Assembly: GCA_023662725.1 (NCBI GenBank)
Contig: JAMPIL010000004.1
Span: 35,736-99,735 of the forward strand
Length of the DNA: 64,000 nt
Origin: Ruminococcus flavefaciens
GTDB taxonomy: Bacteria > Bacillota > Clostridia > Oscillospirales > Ruminococcaceae
Reading direction: 5' to 3'
Below the pieces are notes generated by a model. The model was not told the origin of the DNA, did not search any database, and saw only the letters and a list, made by a program, of their open reading frames with translations. Each line of letters starts with the position of its first letter. Within the stretch, counting starts at the first letter, position 1. Below, in pieces: positions 50,635 through 60,630 of the stretch. The position numbers and the translations under genes are program-made.

Positions 50635-51861
50635 ATGTCAGAATTTATTAATCTTTTCCTATGTGGTGGAGTATTCTGTTTCCTTTTAGATGAGATGAAA
50701 CCTATGCGGAATTCAGCAAGAAAACATCTTGCAGGTAGTTGTGATAAGCATTCGGCTATAGATGTTATGCAGGACTTATTATTTGCAATTAAAGGAACTG
50801 AATCAATAAGTGCTGCAAAAGATATATCTCTATATAAAGAGTGTAAAAGCAAAGGCTCGGTCAATGTACCTTTTAATGAAGCTCCGTTTTGTGATAGTTT
50901 TGATAATGCTGTCCGGAATGACTTTCATAATGTTTTGAAAAGAATCACAGATTTTACTGACAAACGTATTGATTTGGCAAAAAAAGAATGGTTGGTACAA
51001 GTTTTCTTGTATATTATCTTTCATGATGATGAAATTCTTGAAACTGATATTTTTTATATTGGAAATGATGGTACTCCTAAAACTAAAGAGGAAATGCGAA
51101 AAATATCACATTTTTATTTTCAGCCATTTTTAATAGGCGTTCTGCATTATATATTAAAAAACAGACGCGAAGACAACTGCAACGGTATAGGTACACTTGA
51201 TTTTCTGGGAGAAAAAACTGGAAATAAGCGACGTTTTAAATCCACACTTAATATTCAACTTGATAAAAAAATAACAGTTTCAATAATAGAATTTCATTTT
51301 AATAATAAAAATGGCAACTCTATTATTGAGACTGTTATTGATAAATCAACAAAATCTAACAAATCTTCAAATCATAAACTTCGTAAATTACCTACCATAC
51401 CGATTCCAGATGAAATCAGTGAATATGAGCATAGGTATATTGAGGCTATGCTACAGGCATTCGCTCAAAAAATTAATGTTCCCGAATTAACTATTGATGA
51501 ATTAAAAACAAATCCTTTTTATAATAACAAATTTATTAGAGAAAGACGATATTATTTTGAGACAGAAGCACTTCACAGAGGGACAAGAGATATATATGAT
51601 GATACGGAAGATGAATATTTCAATATTTTTCTTTCAGAAATCTATGATTGGATTATTGATACATATGAGGAAATATATCCTACCGGTTATGAACGTCTGA
51701 TGTCCGTTCTGGACAAAGCAATGCAGGCTCGTACTGACAAATTCATTGTTTCACATGAGACGGCATGGATAGGCAATGGAGAACGCAGAGGAGCGTGTCA
51801 TTTCCTCATTAATTTACAAATATTAGATGGATGGGTGAAAAATAGTGCAGAAAATATTTAA
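50635..51861 (+). CDS. ABC-3C system protein with C-terminal docking domain
   Basis: 408 residues, ATG after GAGAGGG. The C-terminal third (about 305-400: RERRYYFETEALHRGTRDIY, then DWIIDTYEEIYPTGYERLMSVLDKA and GACHFLINLQILDGWV) fits the ABC-three-component C-terminal domain that links an effector to the ATPase. The N-terminal part (about 1-290) is unassigned and would be the effector. AT-rich, unlike the phage genes nearby. First gene of a three-gene operon overlapping the next by 17 bases. Confidence is moderate for the system, low for any activity. Confidence 0.65.
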   Translation: MSEFINLFLCGGVFCFLLDEMKPMRNSARKHLAGSCDKHSAIDVMQDLLFAIKGTESISAAKDISLYKECKSKGSVNVPFNEAPFCDSFDNAVRNDFHNVLKRITDFTDKRIDLAKKEWLVQVFLYIIFHDDEILETDIFYIGNDGTPKTKEEMRKISHFYFQPFLIGVLHYILKNRREDNCNGIGTLDFLGEKTGNKRRFKSTLNIQLDKKITVSIIEFHFNNKNGNSIIETVIDKSTKSNKSSNHKLRKLPTIPIPDEISEYEHRYIEAMLQAFAQKINVPELTIDELKTNPFYNNKFIRERRYYFETEALHRGTRDIYDDTEDEYFNIFLSEIYDWIIDTYEEIYPTGYERLMSVLDKAMQARTDKFIVSHETAWIGNGERRGACHFLINLQILDGWVKNSAENI

Positions 51862-52294
51862 CAGTATTTTTGAAAATAAACTCCGACTTATTCTTGTTAT
51901 TTCTGTTTTCAATGATCCACAAAATGCAGATATGCTATATGCAGCTGACTTTTTAGCAGTTTACAGTAAAATTTTTAATTTGTCCGACGATAATTTGAAT
52001 GGTGAAAATCAATACAAATTCAGTGAGTTTGTTTCAAGACGTTCGCTGGTTTATAAAGTTTTGAGAGAAATGGCATTAGACGGTCTTGTAACTCCGATTC
52101 CTACAAAAGCAGGAATTGTTTATCAGATTACTGAAACAGGAAAGAATCTGAGCGAATCACTAAGCAGTGAGTATGCAATACAATATCGTGAAACAGCAAA
52201 AAAAGTAGTAAATGCCATTATCGGAAAATCTGAAATTGAAATCATATCTCAAATTAATGCTGTTTCGGCAAAATCTTTAAAGGAGTCGTTGTAA
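51845..52294 (+). CDS. ABC-3C middle component (wHTH-like)
   Basis: 149 residues; GTG start within the end of the previous gene. A short helical N-terminus, FNSIFENKLRLILVISVFND, and a winged-helix-like middle (RRSLVYKVLREMALDGLVTPIPTKAGIVYQITETGKNL) match the small middle component placed between docking protein and ATPase in ABC-3C loci. It probably bridges the two partners. TAATG overlap with the next gene. Confidence 0.65.
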   Translation: MQKIFNSIFENKLRLILVISVFNDPQNADMLYAADFLAVYSKIFNLSDDNLNGENQYKFSEFVSRRSLVYKVLREMALDGLVTPIPTKAGIVYQITETGKNLSESLSSEYAIQYRETAKKVVNAIIGKSEIEIISQINAVSAKSLKESL

Positions 52295-54147
52295 TGAAAC
52301 GGTTTTATATAACATCAATTACCGCAACAGGTAGTGGTGTACATGATTCAACAATTACCTTTGAAAAGGGTGTGAATATAATCTATGGACCTTCAGACAC
52401 TGGTAAGTCATATATTATGAAATGTATTGATTTTATGTTCTGTTGTGATGGAGCTCCGTTTACAAGAGCGGATACCGGGTATGATGCTATAGCTATATGT
52501 TTTGAAAATGATGACGGAGAAAAAATAACTGTTAAAAGAAAAATAGTTGATGGAACTAAGAATGGTGAGCCTATAGATCGTGGAGATAGCAAAGTATATA
52601 TTGAAACTACTCTTAATAACTATCTGACTAAAGAATATAAAAAAGAAGAATACCAGTCCTTACTTCTTAAGCTGTTTGGAATAGATGAGGAATATAAATT
52701 AATTTCAAACAAAGATTTTAAACAAGCTAATTTAAAATTGCGTTCGTTCTTTCATCTTTTCTTTTTAGATGAAGACCATATTTTTCAGGCGAAGGAAGTG
52801 TTTTTTAATCCCAATTTCCCAAAAACTATATTCGATTTTATGATTTTGCTGTTTTTATTTTCCGGAAAGGATTACAACGAACTTGTGCCGACTGAAAGTA
52901 CAGAAGATAAGAATAAAAAGGCATTGCAGAAAAAAGGCGTTATAAAATATCTTCGTGAAAAAGTCAAAAACTTAACAGAACGACATGAAGAAGCCAGAAA
53001 AAAATTACTTGAACTTGGTGATGTTAATGTTGAAAGCAAGCTGAATGAAATCATAACAGAAATTTTTGAAATCGACCGGGAAATCTCTGAATTAAAAGAA
53101 AAAAGTCATCAATATATGTCAGGTATTCTTTCAGTTAAATCCCGATTACAGGAAGCACGTGTTTTAAGCGGACGATACAAGGCACTTCATACGCAGTATT
53201 TATCAGATATAAAACGTCTTAATTTTATTTCTGATGGAGATAAAAAAGCTGTAAACATCCGAAGGCTTACAAAATGTCCATTTTGTGAAAGCAAAATGCA
53301 CGAACAGCTTGAACATTCTGAATCATTTGCAGAAGCAACTTCCATAGAATTGAAACGTGTGAAATTGCAGTTGCAGGATTTACAAGAAGTTGAAAAAGAT
53401 GTGGCTGATGAAATTGTACAGCTTGAAGCAGAGTTGGAAATACTTTCTGCACAATATGATGAGATACTGAATCATCTAAAAGAACTTAAGCCAAAAGCAG
53501 AAAATCTGAAAATTACAAAAGATAATTATCTTGAAATTATAGCAGTTCAACAGAATGTATATGCGTTTGAAATGTTTTCAAAAGAACTTGATGCCGAAGC
53601 TGCTGCCAGTGAATGCGAAAGTGATGATGGAAATCCTGAATTTTCTGTAAAACTTGCCAAACAGTATATGGAAAAAAACACCTGGCAAAAAATGAGTGAT
53701 ACCTTTGCGGATATTGTAAAAGCTTGTGAATATCCAAATTTTACAACTGGAAACATCAGTATCAACTCGATGGATGCGATTATAAATGGAAAGCATAAAT
53801 CTTCACATGGCAAGGGCTATAGAGCTTTTTTGAATACAATTCTGCTTTTTTCTCTTATGAAATCGCTTGAAGAAAATGGCAGATATGCAATGCACTTTCT
53901 TTTTCTTGACTCACCGATATTGTCTTTAAAAGAGAAAAAAATAGAAATATCAGACAGCGAAAAAATCACTGATGGAATGAAAGAGGCTCTTTTTCGCTAT
54001 CTGATTGAAAACTGCGGTGAAAATCAGATTATTATTATTGAAAATGATATTCCTGAAAATGTTGATTACAGTAAAGCACATTTAATTGAATTTACTAAAG
54101 ATGAAAAGAAAGGAAGATATGGATTTTTGAAAAACTATAAGGCATAA
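52294..54147 (+). CDS. ABC-3C SMC/Rad50-like ATPase (DUF3732 type)
   Basis: 617 residues. Walker A IIYGPSDTGKSYIMKCIDFM at about 30; a long coiled-coil arm (about 215-430) with the zinc-hook-like CPFC near residue 329; Walker B MHFLFLDSPILSL near 545; then ENQIIIIENDIPE. This is the DUF3732 organisation of the ATPase in ABC-3C defence systems. Ribosome site AAAGGAG. It likely senses foreign DNA or replication intermediates; the trigger is unknown. Confidence 0.78.
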   Translation: MKRFYITSITATGSGVHDSTITFEKGVNIIYGPSDTGKSYIMKCIDFMFCCDGAPFTRADTGYDAIAICFENDDGEKITVKRKIVDGTKNGEPIDRGDSKVYIETTLNNYLTKEYKKEEYQSLLLKLFGIDEEYKLISNKDFKQANLKLRSFFHLFFLDEDHIFQAKEVFFNPNFPKTIFDFMILLFLFSGKDYNELVPTESTEDKNKKALQKKGVIKYLREKVKNLTERHEEARKKLLELGDVNVESKLNEIITEIFEIDREISELKEKSHQYMSGILSVKSRLQEARVLSGRYKALHTQYLSDIKRLNFISDGDKKAVNIRRLTKCPFCESKMHEQLEHSESFAEATSIELKRVKLQLQDLQEVEKDVADEIVQLEAELEILSAQYDEILNHLKELKPKAENLKITKDNYLEIIAVQQNVYAFEMFSKELDAEAAASECESDDGNPEFSVKLAKQYMEKNTWQKMSDTFADIVKACEYPNFTTGNISINSMDAIINGKHKSSHGKGYRAFLNTILLFSLMKSLEENGRYAMHFLFLDSPILSLKEKKIEISDSEKITDGMKEALFRYLIENCGENQIIIIENDIPENVDYSKAHLIEFTKDEKKGRYGFLKNYKA

Positions 54148-54173
54148 AAAATTATTTAAGAATCGAGGTAAAT

Positions 54174-55757
54174 ATGAGCAATAAACTTGAACTTACATGG
54201 CATGGCAAGGATCAGGAAATCCGCATTGAACCACGCCTTTTAATAGAAAAGCCGGAGCTTTCCAACGTGGGAAACGCTCCGGATACGGAAAATATGCTGA
54301 TACACGGCGACAATCTGCTTGCCCTGAAAGCTTTGGAGAGCAAGTACACAGGACAAGTAAGGTGTATATATATCGATCCGCCATATAATACTGGTTCAGC
54401 TTTTGAGCATTATGACGATAATCTGGAGCATAGTCAGTGGCTTAATTTAATGCGTCCCAGACTGGAGATTCTGAAAAATCTGCTTGCTGACGACGGCAGT
54501 ATCTGGATTAGCATTGACGACGACGAGGGACATTATTTAAAAGTTCTTTGTGATGAGATTTTTGGAAGAAATAATTTCATAAGTACTGTAATTTGGGAGA
54601 AAAGATATGCTCCTACGAATGATTCAAAATTTCTTTCTGACAGTCATGACTTTATTTTGGTATATGCCAAAAATAAAAATTCATTGTCAATAAATTTGTT
54701 GCCACGTACTGAACAGCAGAACAAATATTATAAATATGATGATAATGACGGAAGAGGAAGATGGCGTTCAGATAATGTGCTTGTAAAATCATTTTCTGAA
54801 AGTGGAGTATTTCCAATTGTAAATCCTAATACAGGTGTTGAATATTATCCTCCGCAGGGAAGTTGTTATAGATTCAGCAAAGAAACTGCTGAAAGGTATT
54901 TAAAAGAGGATAGGTTTTATTTTGGAAAAGACGGAAAAGGTGCACCACAATTAAAAAGATATTTGTCTGAAGTAAAGCAGGGTGTTACAGCTATGACAAT
55001 CTGGAAACGTGATGATGTTTCAGATAATCAGGAGGCAAAAAAAGAGGTTAAAGCCTTTAATTCTGAATCAGTTTTTGCTACCCCAAAACCTGAAAGACTG
55101 ATTGAAAGAGTACTGACACTTGCCACAAACGAGGGTGATTTGGTGCTTGACAGCTTTTTAGGAAGCGGCACAACTGCCGCCGTCGCACACAAAATGGGAC
55201 GAAAATATATCGGTATCGAAATGGGCGAACACGCCTACACGCACTGTAAAAAAAGACTTGACATGGTTATTTCCGGCGAGGACAAGGGCGGAATCTCAAA
55301 ATCTGTGAACTGGACGGGCGGCGGCGGATACCGTTTCTATGAGCTTGCTCCGACACTCATCAACAAGGACGATTTTGACGCATTTATAATAAATCCCGCT
55401 TATAGCCCTGATATGCTTGCGGCGGCTATGGCTCTCCATGAGGGCTTTACATATCAGCCTGATGCGGAGTGCTTCTGGAAACAATCACACGGCAGCGAAA
55501 ATTCGTATCTGTTCGTGACAACACGTCATCTGACAGTCGCATTCCTTGATTCAATTGCCGCAAGTATGGAAGATAACGAGTATCTTGTAATTGCCTGCTG
55601 TTCTTTTGAGAAAGGTCTGGAAAAGTCAAATCCGCATATTGCAATCAAGAAAATACCGCAAATGCTGCTTGAACGCTGTGAATTCGACAAGTCCGACTAC
55701 AGCCTGAATATCATTCATCCGCCTGTTTATGAAGATGAGGAGGACTGCGATGCATAA
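54174..55757 (+). CDS. mod: Type III restriction-modification methyltransferase (Mod)
   Basis: 527 residues. Beta-class N6-adenine methylase: motif IV CIYIDPPYNTGSAF (about 63-76), target-recognition region (about 125-300), motif I VLDSFLGSGTTAAVAHKMGRKYIGIE (about 325). A C-terminal domain of about 140 residues interacts with Res. It methylates the recognition site on one strand. Bases 54540-55080 are noticeably more AT-rich than both ends of the gene. Its stop overlaps the Res start. Confidence 0.92.
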   Translation: MSNKLELTWHGKDQEIRIEPRLLIEKPELSNVGNAPDTENMLIHGDNLLALKALESKYTGQVRCIYIDPPYNTGSAFEHYDDNLEHSQWLNLMRPRLEILKNLLADDGSIWISIDDDEGHYLKVLCDEIFGRNNFISTVIWEKRYAPTNDSKFLSDSHDFILVYAKNKNSLSINLLPRTEQQNKYYKYDDNDGRGRWRSDNVLVKSFSESGVFPIVNPNTGVEYYPPQGSCYRFSKETAERYLKEDRFYFGKDGKGAPQLKRYLSEVKQGVTAMTIWKRDDVSDNQEAKKEVKAFNSESVFATPKPERLIERVLTLATNEGDLVLDSFLGSGTTAAVAHKMGRKYIGIEMGEHAYTHCKKRLDMVISGEDKGGISKSVNWTGGGGYRFYELAPTLINKDDFDAFIINPAYSPDMLAAAMALHEGFTYQPDAECFWKQSHGSENSYLFVTTRHLTVAFLDSIAASMEDNEYLVIACCSFEKGLEKSNPHIAIKKIPQMLLERCEFDKSDYSLNIIHPPVYEDEEDCDA

Positions 55758-58419
55758 CGATTTTCCAATGTACACCCCTGAATATATCAGCGGTGTTATG
55801 TCACTCCGTAAGCCACAGAAAAAATCTCTCGAAATCCTCGATAATATCCTTTGTAACGTTGATTTGAAAAAAGGCATGAATCTCGATTCGGCTCTTGAAA
55901 CCATAAATAAACTTTACCCGATTTGCACAAATTTCGAGCGTGATTTTATGTCACTGACATTCGCTCTTGCTACGGGGGTTGGTAAAACTCGTCTTATGGG
56001 TGCGTTTATTACATATCTGTACACCAAACATAATATCAGAAATTTCTTCGTCGTTGCCTATAACACGACTATTTACGATAAGTTACAGCGTGATTTTGGT
56101 GACCCAAATAATCCGAAGTATGTATTCAGAGGATTGAGTTGTTTTCCAAATCCACCTGAAATTATTACAGGTGACGATTACAGAGGAAAACCGCTGCCAT
56201 CACTTCAAAGCAAAGTCCGCATTTTTATATTTAATATCAGCAAGTTTGATAAAGAAAATGCAAATATGAAAAAGGTCAGCGATTACTATGAAACATCGTT
56301 TTACGGCGATTTATCGGCACTTTCCGACCTTGTTCTGCTTATGGACGAATCACATCACTACCACGGCGAAAAAGGGGAACAGGTACTGAATGAGTTACAC
56401 CCGTTGCTCGGTCTGGAACTTACTGCAACACCGCTGACCAATAAAAAATCCAAAGGCAAGCAGGTACCGTTCAAGAATGTTGTATATGAATATCCGCTGT
56501 CAAAAGCAATTGCAGACGGCTATACGAGAACGCCTTTTCTTGTTACACGACCCGATGCAAGCTTTTTTAATTTCGGTGATGAACAGATAGACAAACTGAT
56601 GCTGCAGGACGGCATTTATTGTCATGAGGATATTAAGGTAACGCTGAAAGTATATGCTGAAAATAACGGACTGCCTGTGATTAAGCCTTTTATGCTTATT
56701 GTCTGCAAGGATACCACCCATGCACAATGGGTTGAGAACTATGTAAAATCCGATGAATTTCGTGGCGGTGCTTATCGCAGTAAAGTAATTATTGTTCATT
56801 CCAAGCAGGGAAAGGCAGAATCGGAAGCAAATACAAAGCTGCTCCTTGAAGTTGAAAGAGCCGATAATCCGATAGAAATCGTTATTCATGTGGATAAGCT
56901 AAAAGAGGGCTGGGATGTAAATAATCTGTATACGATCGTTCCGCTGAGAACGGCGGCATCTAAAATTCTCCGTGAGCAAATGGTCGGTCGTGGACTTCGC
57001 TTGCCATATGGTGAACGTACAGGTGATGATGCAGTTGACAGGGTTATGCTGACAGCCCATGATAAATTTAATGAAATCATCGAGGAAGCACAAAAGGGCG
57101 ATTCTATCTTCAAAGCAGGTAATGTTATCAGGATTGAGGATACACAGCCGGAGCAGATATCGGGAGTGCAGTTATCTTTACCAACAGAACCTGACGAAAT
57201 ACTTGCATCTGCATATGAAGCCACGGGTATCGAGCGTACTGATGAGACAGATAAGACGATTCAGGAAATCCATATTGAAATCCGTCACGGTATTGATGAC
57301 GCTATACAGAAATCGCCCGGTCATATCGTCACAGCATCTGAAAGAAAGCATATAGCACAGGCGGCAGTAAAAAAGGCAGAGGAAAAACGGGATTTCGCCG
57401 CTGTTTACAATGAAGAAAGTACACCTGCCATCGTCCGCAATTGGGCGGAGCAGGAAGCCGAAAAAATTCATATTGCTGCAATAGAAAAATTTATTCCGAT
57501 ACCACGAATCCGTGTAACCGATTTGGGTGCGGAGGAGTATGTGTTTATGCCATTTGAACTTGATTTGACCGTTTTTACACATCAACCGCTTTCAGCGGAA
57601 CTACTCATACAGAATCTTCAGAACCGTGCGGAACAGGAGCGTGTCAAAGCAGGATATATTGATTTTGAGGGCTATAAGCCTAAGAGTGTTATTCTGGCGG
57701 AACTTCGTGAAAAGCCTGAAATCGACTACAACAAATGTGGTGAACTTGTCAGGTCGCTGATTACTGCTGTAATCGAACATTATGAAAACAAGCATGGTAC
57801 AAATGGAATGCAAAGCATTGTGATGATGTACCGAATGGAGATAAGCAATCTTATCTATAAACAGATGATGCAGCATTTTTATTGTGAAAACGGCTTTATT
57901 CAGGAAGAAGTGCTTGATGAAAATACTGTTAACCTTAAACCGCACTGCACACACAAAAGCAAGTGTTATTTGTATGATGACGATTATAAAGGTGATATCC
58001 GTTCCGTACTGTTTACGGGAATCAAGAAAGGTGTATTCAGTGAAATAAAAGTCGACAGCCACGAGGGTGAACTTACATTTGCAAGACTTGTTGAACGTGA
58101 TGAGGCTGTAAAAAACTGGCTTCGACCTGCTCCAAAACAGTTTAATATTACTTATAATCACGGTAAAAGTTATGAACCCGATTTTGTCGTTGAAACCGAA
58201 GATACAATTTATCTTGTTGAAGTAAAAGCTGAAAATGAAATGAATGACCCTGACGTAATTGCAAAAAAGAAGCGTGGTATCCAATACTGTCAAACAGTTA
58301 CTCGCTGGAGCGAAGCAAACAGTCGAAAACCGTGGAAGTATTTGTTTATACCGTCAAAACAGATACTGCCGAATACCACTTTTCAGATGATTGTTAAGCG
58401 ATTTGTTGCAGAGAGTTAA
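55750..58419 (+). CDS. res: Type III restriction endonuclease subunit (Res)
   Basis: 889 residues from ATG 55750 (GGAGG upstream). SF2 helicase: LATGVGKTRLMGAF (about 78), LLMDESHHYHGEKG (about 198), LTATPL, then LREQMVGRGLRLP (motif VI). C-terminal PD-(D/E)XK nuclease YEPDFVVETEDTIYLVEVKAENE (about 808-830) provides cleavage. Together with Mod it restricts unmodified DNA. Complete and apparently functional. Confidence 0.93.
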   Translation: MHNDFPMYTPEYISGVMSLRKPQKKSLEILDNILCNVDLKKGMNLDSALETINKLYPICTNFERDFMSLTFALATGVGKTRLMGAFITYLYTKHNIRNFFVVAYNTTIYDKLQRDFGDPNNPKYVFRGLSCFPNPPEIITGDDYRGKPLPSLQSKVRIFIFNISKFDKENANMKKVSDYYETSFYGDLSALSDLVLLMDESHHYHGEKGEQVLNELHPLLGLELTATPLTNKKSKGKQVPFKNVVYEYPLSKAIADGYTRTPFLVTRPDASFFNFGDEQIDKLMLQDGIYCHEDIKVTLKVYAENNGLPVIKPFMLIVCKDTTHAQWVENYVKSDEFRGGAYRSKVIIVHSKQGKAESEANTKLLLEVERADNPIEIVIHVDKLKEGWDVNNLYTIVPLRTAASKILREQMVGRGLRLPYGERTGDDAVDRVMLTAHDKFNEIIEEAQKGDSIFKAGNVIRIEDTQPEQISGVQLSLPTEPDEILASAYEATGIERTDETDKTIQEIHIEIRHGIDDAIQKSPGHIVTASERKHIAQAAVKKAEEKRDFAAVYNEESTPAIVRNWAEQEAEKIHIAAIEKFIPIPRIRVTDLGAEEYVFMPFELDLTVFTHQPLSAELLIQNLQNRAEQERVKAGYIDFEGYKPKSVILAELREKPEIDYNKCGELVRSLITAVIEHYENKHGTNGMQSIVMMYRMEISNLIYKQMMQHFYCENGFIQEEVLDENTVNLKPHCTHKSKCYLYDDDYKGDIRSVLFTGIKKGVFSEIKVDSHEGELTFARLVERDEAVKNWLRPAPKQFNITYNHGKSYEPDFVVETEDTIYLVEVKAENEMNDPDVIAKKKRGIQYCQTVTRWSEANSRKPWKYLFIPSKQILPNTTFQMIVKRFVAES

Positions 58420-58432
58420 AAAGGAGAGCGTA

Positions 58433-59320
58433 ATGAAAAAGAGTATCACAATGCTATTGATGGATGGTGAACCGTCCGGCAGAATCAAATGCACACTTGG
58501 CAATTGGACAGGTGTAGCGTACAAAATTCCACGCATTATGCTGGACAGCTGCAAAGACCGTGAACATCTCAAACAAAGCGGTGTTTACTTCCTGCTCGGA
58601 AAATCCGATGATACTGGCAAGGGTATAGCGTATATCGGTCAGGCAGGTGCTCGCAAAAACGGTGAGGGTATTCTTTATCGTTTGCTTGAACACAAGCGTA
58701 ATCCGGAAAAAGATTTCTGGAATGAGGCGATTGTATTCACCACACTGGACGATTCTCTCGGTCCTACAGAAATCAGCTATCTTGAAAACAGCTTCTGTAA
58801 AATGGCTGTCAAAGCCGACAGATATTCGATTAAAAACGGAAACGCGCCAACTCCCGGAAATATCAGCGAGGAAAAAGAGTGTGTGATGCAGGAATTTATC
58901 GAAAGGGCAAAAGACATAATCGGAATGCTCGGTCATAATCTCTTTGAGTCCAAAGACCCTCGTGCCGTCAACACTGCTACATCCGTACAAGAAACCATAG
59001 CGTCTTCAGTTCTGTATTTAAACCGTACAATAAAAGATGTCGGTGAAATTCAAGCTACAGGATTGCTGACAACAGAGGGTTTTGTTGTGCTGAAGGGAAG
59101 CCATATATCACCCGTGGAAGATAATACTATTTCTTGTACGCTTAAAGAAAGACGAAAAAATGCTCAGATTGACAGCAACGGAATTTTACTTGCTGATGAA
59201 CTGTTTAACAGTCCGTCATATGCTGCAATGTTTGTTATTGGAAAGAGTGCAAATGGCCTGACAAGCTGGAAAACTGATGAGGGCATTTCGTTAAAGCAAA
59301 TTGAATCAGCTGATGAATAA
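58433..59320 (+). CDS. GIY-YIG nuclease with DUF4357 domain
   Basis: 295 residues from ATG 58433 (AAGGAG upstream). GVYFLLGKSDDTGKGIAYIGQAGARKNGEGILYRLLEHK (about 47-85) is the GIY-YIG core, with Glu in GPTEISYLENSF. The DUF4357 domain is C-terminal (TTEGFVVLKGSHISPVED ... GLTSWKTDEG). This protein is often found as an extra gene of type III RM operons; its contribution is not defined. Confidence 0.88.
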   Translation: MKKSITMLLMDGEPSGRIKCTLGNWTGVAYKIPRIMLDSCKDREHLKQSGVYFLLGKSDDTGKGIAYIGQAGARKNGEGILYRLLEHKRNPEKDFWNEAIVFTTLDDSLGPTEISYLENSFCKMAVKADRYSIKNGNAPTPGNISEEKECVMQEFIERAKDIIGMLGHNLFESKDPRAVNTATSVQETIASSVLYLNRTIKDVGEIQATGLLTTEGFVVLKGSHISPVEDNTISCTLKERRKNAQIDSNGILLADELFNSPSYAAMFVIGKSANGLTSWKTDEGISLKQIESADE

Positions 59321-59324
59321 ACTA

Positions 59325-59365
59325 AAAAACCCGCCAGATAGTAAAATCATCCAGCGGTCTTTTTA
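59325..59365. terminator. Bidirectional terminator after the defence operon
   Basis: ACCCGCCAGAT...ATCCAGCGGTC with T5 on the plus strand and T6 on the minus strand; imperfect stem with a loop of about ten bases. Confidence 0.6.
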
Positions 59366-59369
59366 TAAG

Positions 59370-59409
59370 CAAACGATTATTCAAAATGGGTGCAAATCCA
59401 ATTGATTTA
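59370..59409. repeat. 40-bp direct repeat, left of the Rpn-like gene
   Basis: CAAACGATTAT, AAAATGGGTGCAAA and a GATTT end match 60631-60670 at about 33 of 39 positions. The repeat brackets the PD-(D/E)XK gene; part of it recurs as the 20-mer GGGTGCAAAATCAAACGATT in both phage left arms. Confidence 0.6.
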
Positions 59410-59522
59410 ACAGCTGATTTTTCTTACGGATTACTATGATACTTGCGTGAATTATTTGCTTGAAATTACAAATTGTAGCAATGTTTATCAGAGAAAATAA
59501 CATAAAAGTGCCGTCAAAAAAT

Positions 59523-59549
59523 CGCTCCAACAGGTTATCTGTTGGAGCG
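59523..59549 (-). terminator. Terminator of the Rpn-like gene
   Basis: Perfect 11-bp stem CGCTCCAACAG/CTGTTGGAGCG, loop of five, followed by ATTTTTTG on the minus strand. Confidence 0.88.
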
Positions 59550-59556
59550 TTACGTT

Positions 59557-60498
59557 TTATGTTAAGCCGAGGATTTTTTTCGCCTGTGACTCCTCGATGC
59601 CACTGTCAATCATATTTCTGAGGACTTCCTTCAGTGTTTCAGCTCTACCTTTAGCTTCGCCTTCCGCTCTGCCTTTAGCTTCACCTTCCTGAATCGCATC
59701 ATTCCTCATATCTTCAATCGCTTTACACACATCAATCGACTCCTCTCCATCTTTGATTTCAAGCTGTGAATTTGTAATTGTGTTGATCACCACTGCTGCC
59801 TGTCTCGGAACACTGTGGAAAGCTTCGTCATTATGCAGGGCAGCGTTCAGCAGATTTTTATCTTTTGAAAACTTGATGTACTTCAAAACAGTTCTTAAAT
59901 CAGTACTGAACTTATCCAGTTTCTCCTCCGAGAGCTCCTGCGGTGCAATCAAATTAATCCTGTAATCCGGAGTATATGCAAGAATACGTTCATCCTTAAC
60001 CAGCATCATATCACGAATCGTTCTCGGTGCGTCCCATTCGCTTGCACCGAAATATACAACAAGCGTGATAACCGGCAGAAGTTTATCCGATTTATAAAAT
60101 CCTGACAGATATTCTGCATTTGTATCACCTGTATTATTGGCATTTCTATGCGATTTACCTGCATCAGAGACCTGTTTTGTGTACTGAAGTGCATCATACA
60201 GCATATTTCTGACCGGCATCGCATAATGAATGTCCGTCTGGTTTTCAATTCCGAGAATCAGGTATGCCGCATTCTCGTCCGCCATAGCCGTTGCCATTTT
60301 CAGCACATCACGGAATTTCTGTACTGGCTCAGATTTGTTGTCATCTCCATATGGAAGAACAATTTCCGCTGTATCCAGTTCATGCAGGCTTTCAGGTTTT
60401 ATGACCTGTTCGCCGCCATATATCAGGTAATTGAAGGCATCTGCAAATACTTCCGTATTCTGCATATACTCCTTCGTTACCGTATCTTTTATACCCAC
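59557..60498 (-). CDS. Rpn/PD-(D/E)XK nuclease-family transposase-like protein
   Basis: 313 residues; GTG start at 60498, preceded by AAGGACG at a rather long distance. The Rpn/PDDEXK_2 architecture is seen in ENAAYLILGIENQTDIHYAMPVRNMLYD (about 95-122, the catalytic D..ExQ region) and LLPVITLVVYFGASEWDAPRTI (about 165). The C-terminus carries EGEAKGRAEGEAKGRAE repeats and a helical tail IDSGIEESQAKKILGLT. Such proteins are implicated in recombination or phage defence. Own consensus promoter (60525-60553) and flanking direct repeats suggest an independent cassette. Confidence 0.85.
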   Translation of the reverse strand: MGIKDTVTKEYMQNTEVFADAFNYLIYGGEQVIKPESLHELDTAEIVLPYGDDNKSEPVQKFRDVLKMATAMADENAAYLILGIENQTDIHYAMPVRNMLYDALQYTKQVSDAGKSHRNANNTGDTNAEYLSGFYKSDKLLPVITLVVYFGASEWDAPRTIRDMMLVKDERILAYTPDYRINLIAPQELSEEKLDKFSTDLRTVLKYIKFSKDKNLLNAALHNDEAFHSVPRQAAVVINTITNSQLEIKDGEESIDVCKAIEDMRNDAIQEGEAKGRAEGEAKGRAETLKEVLRNMIDSGIEESQAKKILGLT

Positions 60499-60524
60499 GA
60501 CGCATCACGTCCTTTCATATTTCT

Positions 60525-60553
60525 ATTATAGCACTTTTTTCTGAAAATTGCAA
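60525..60553 (-). promoter_or_regulatory. Promoter of the Rpn-like gene
   Basis: -35 TTGCAA (60553-60548), spacer 17, -10 TATAAT (60530-60525). Confidence 0.8.
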
Positions 60554-60630
60554 GGGATTTCAGAACTTTTTCATCAAAATTTCGGTTTCATCAATTTTAT
60601 GTTGATATCAAGGGTAAGACTGCCTGCTCT

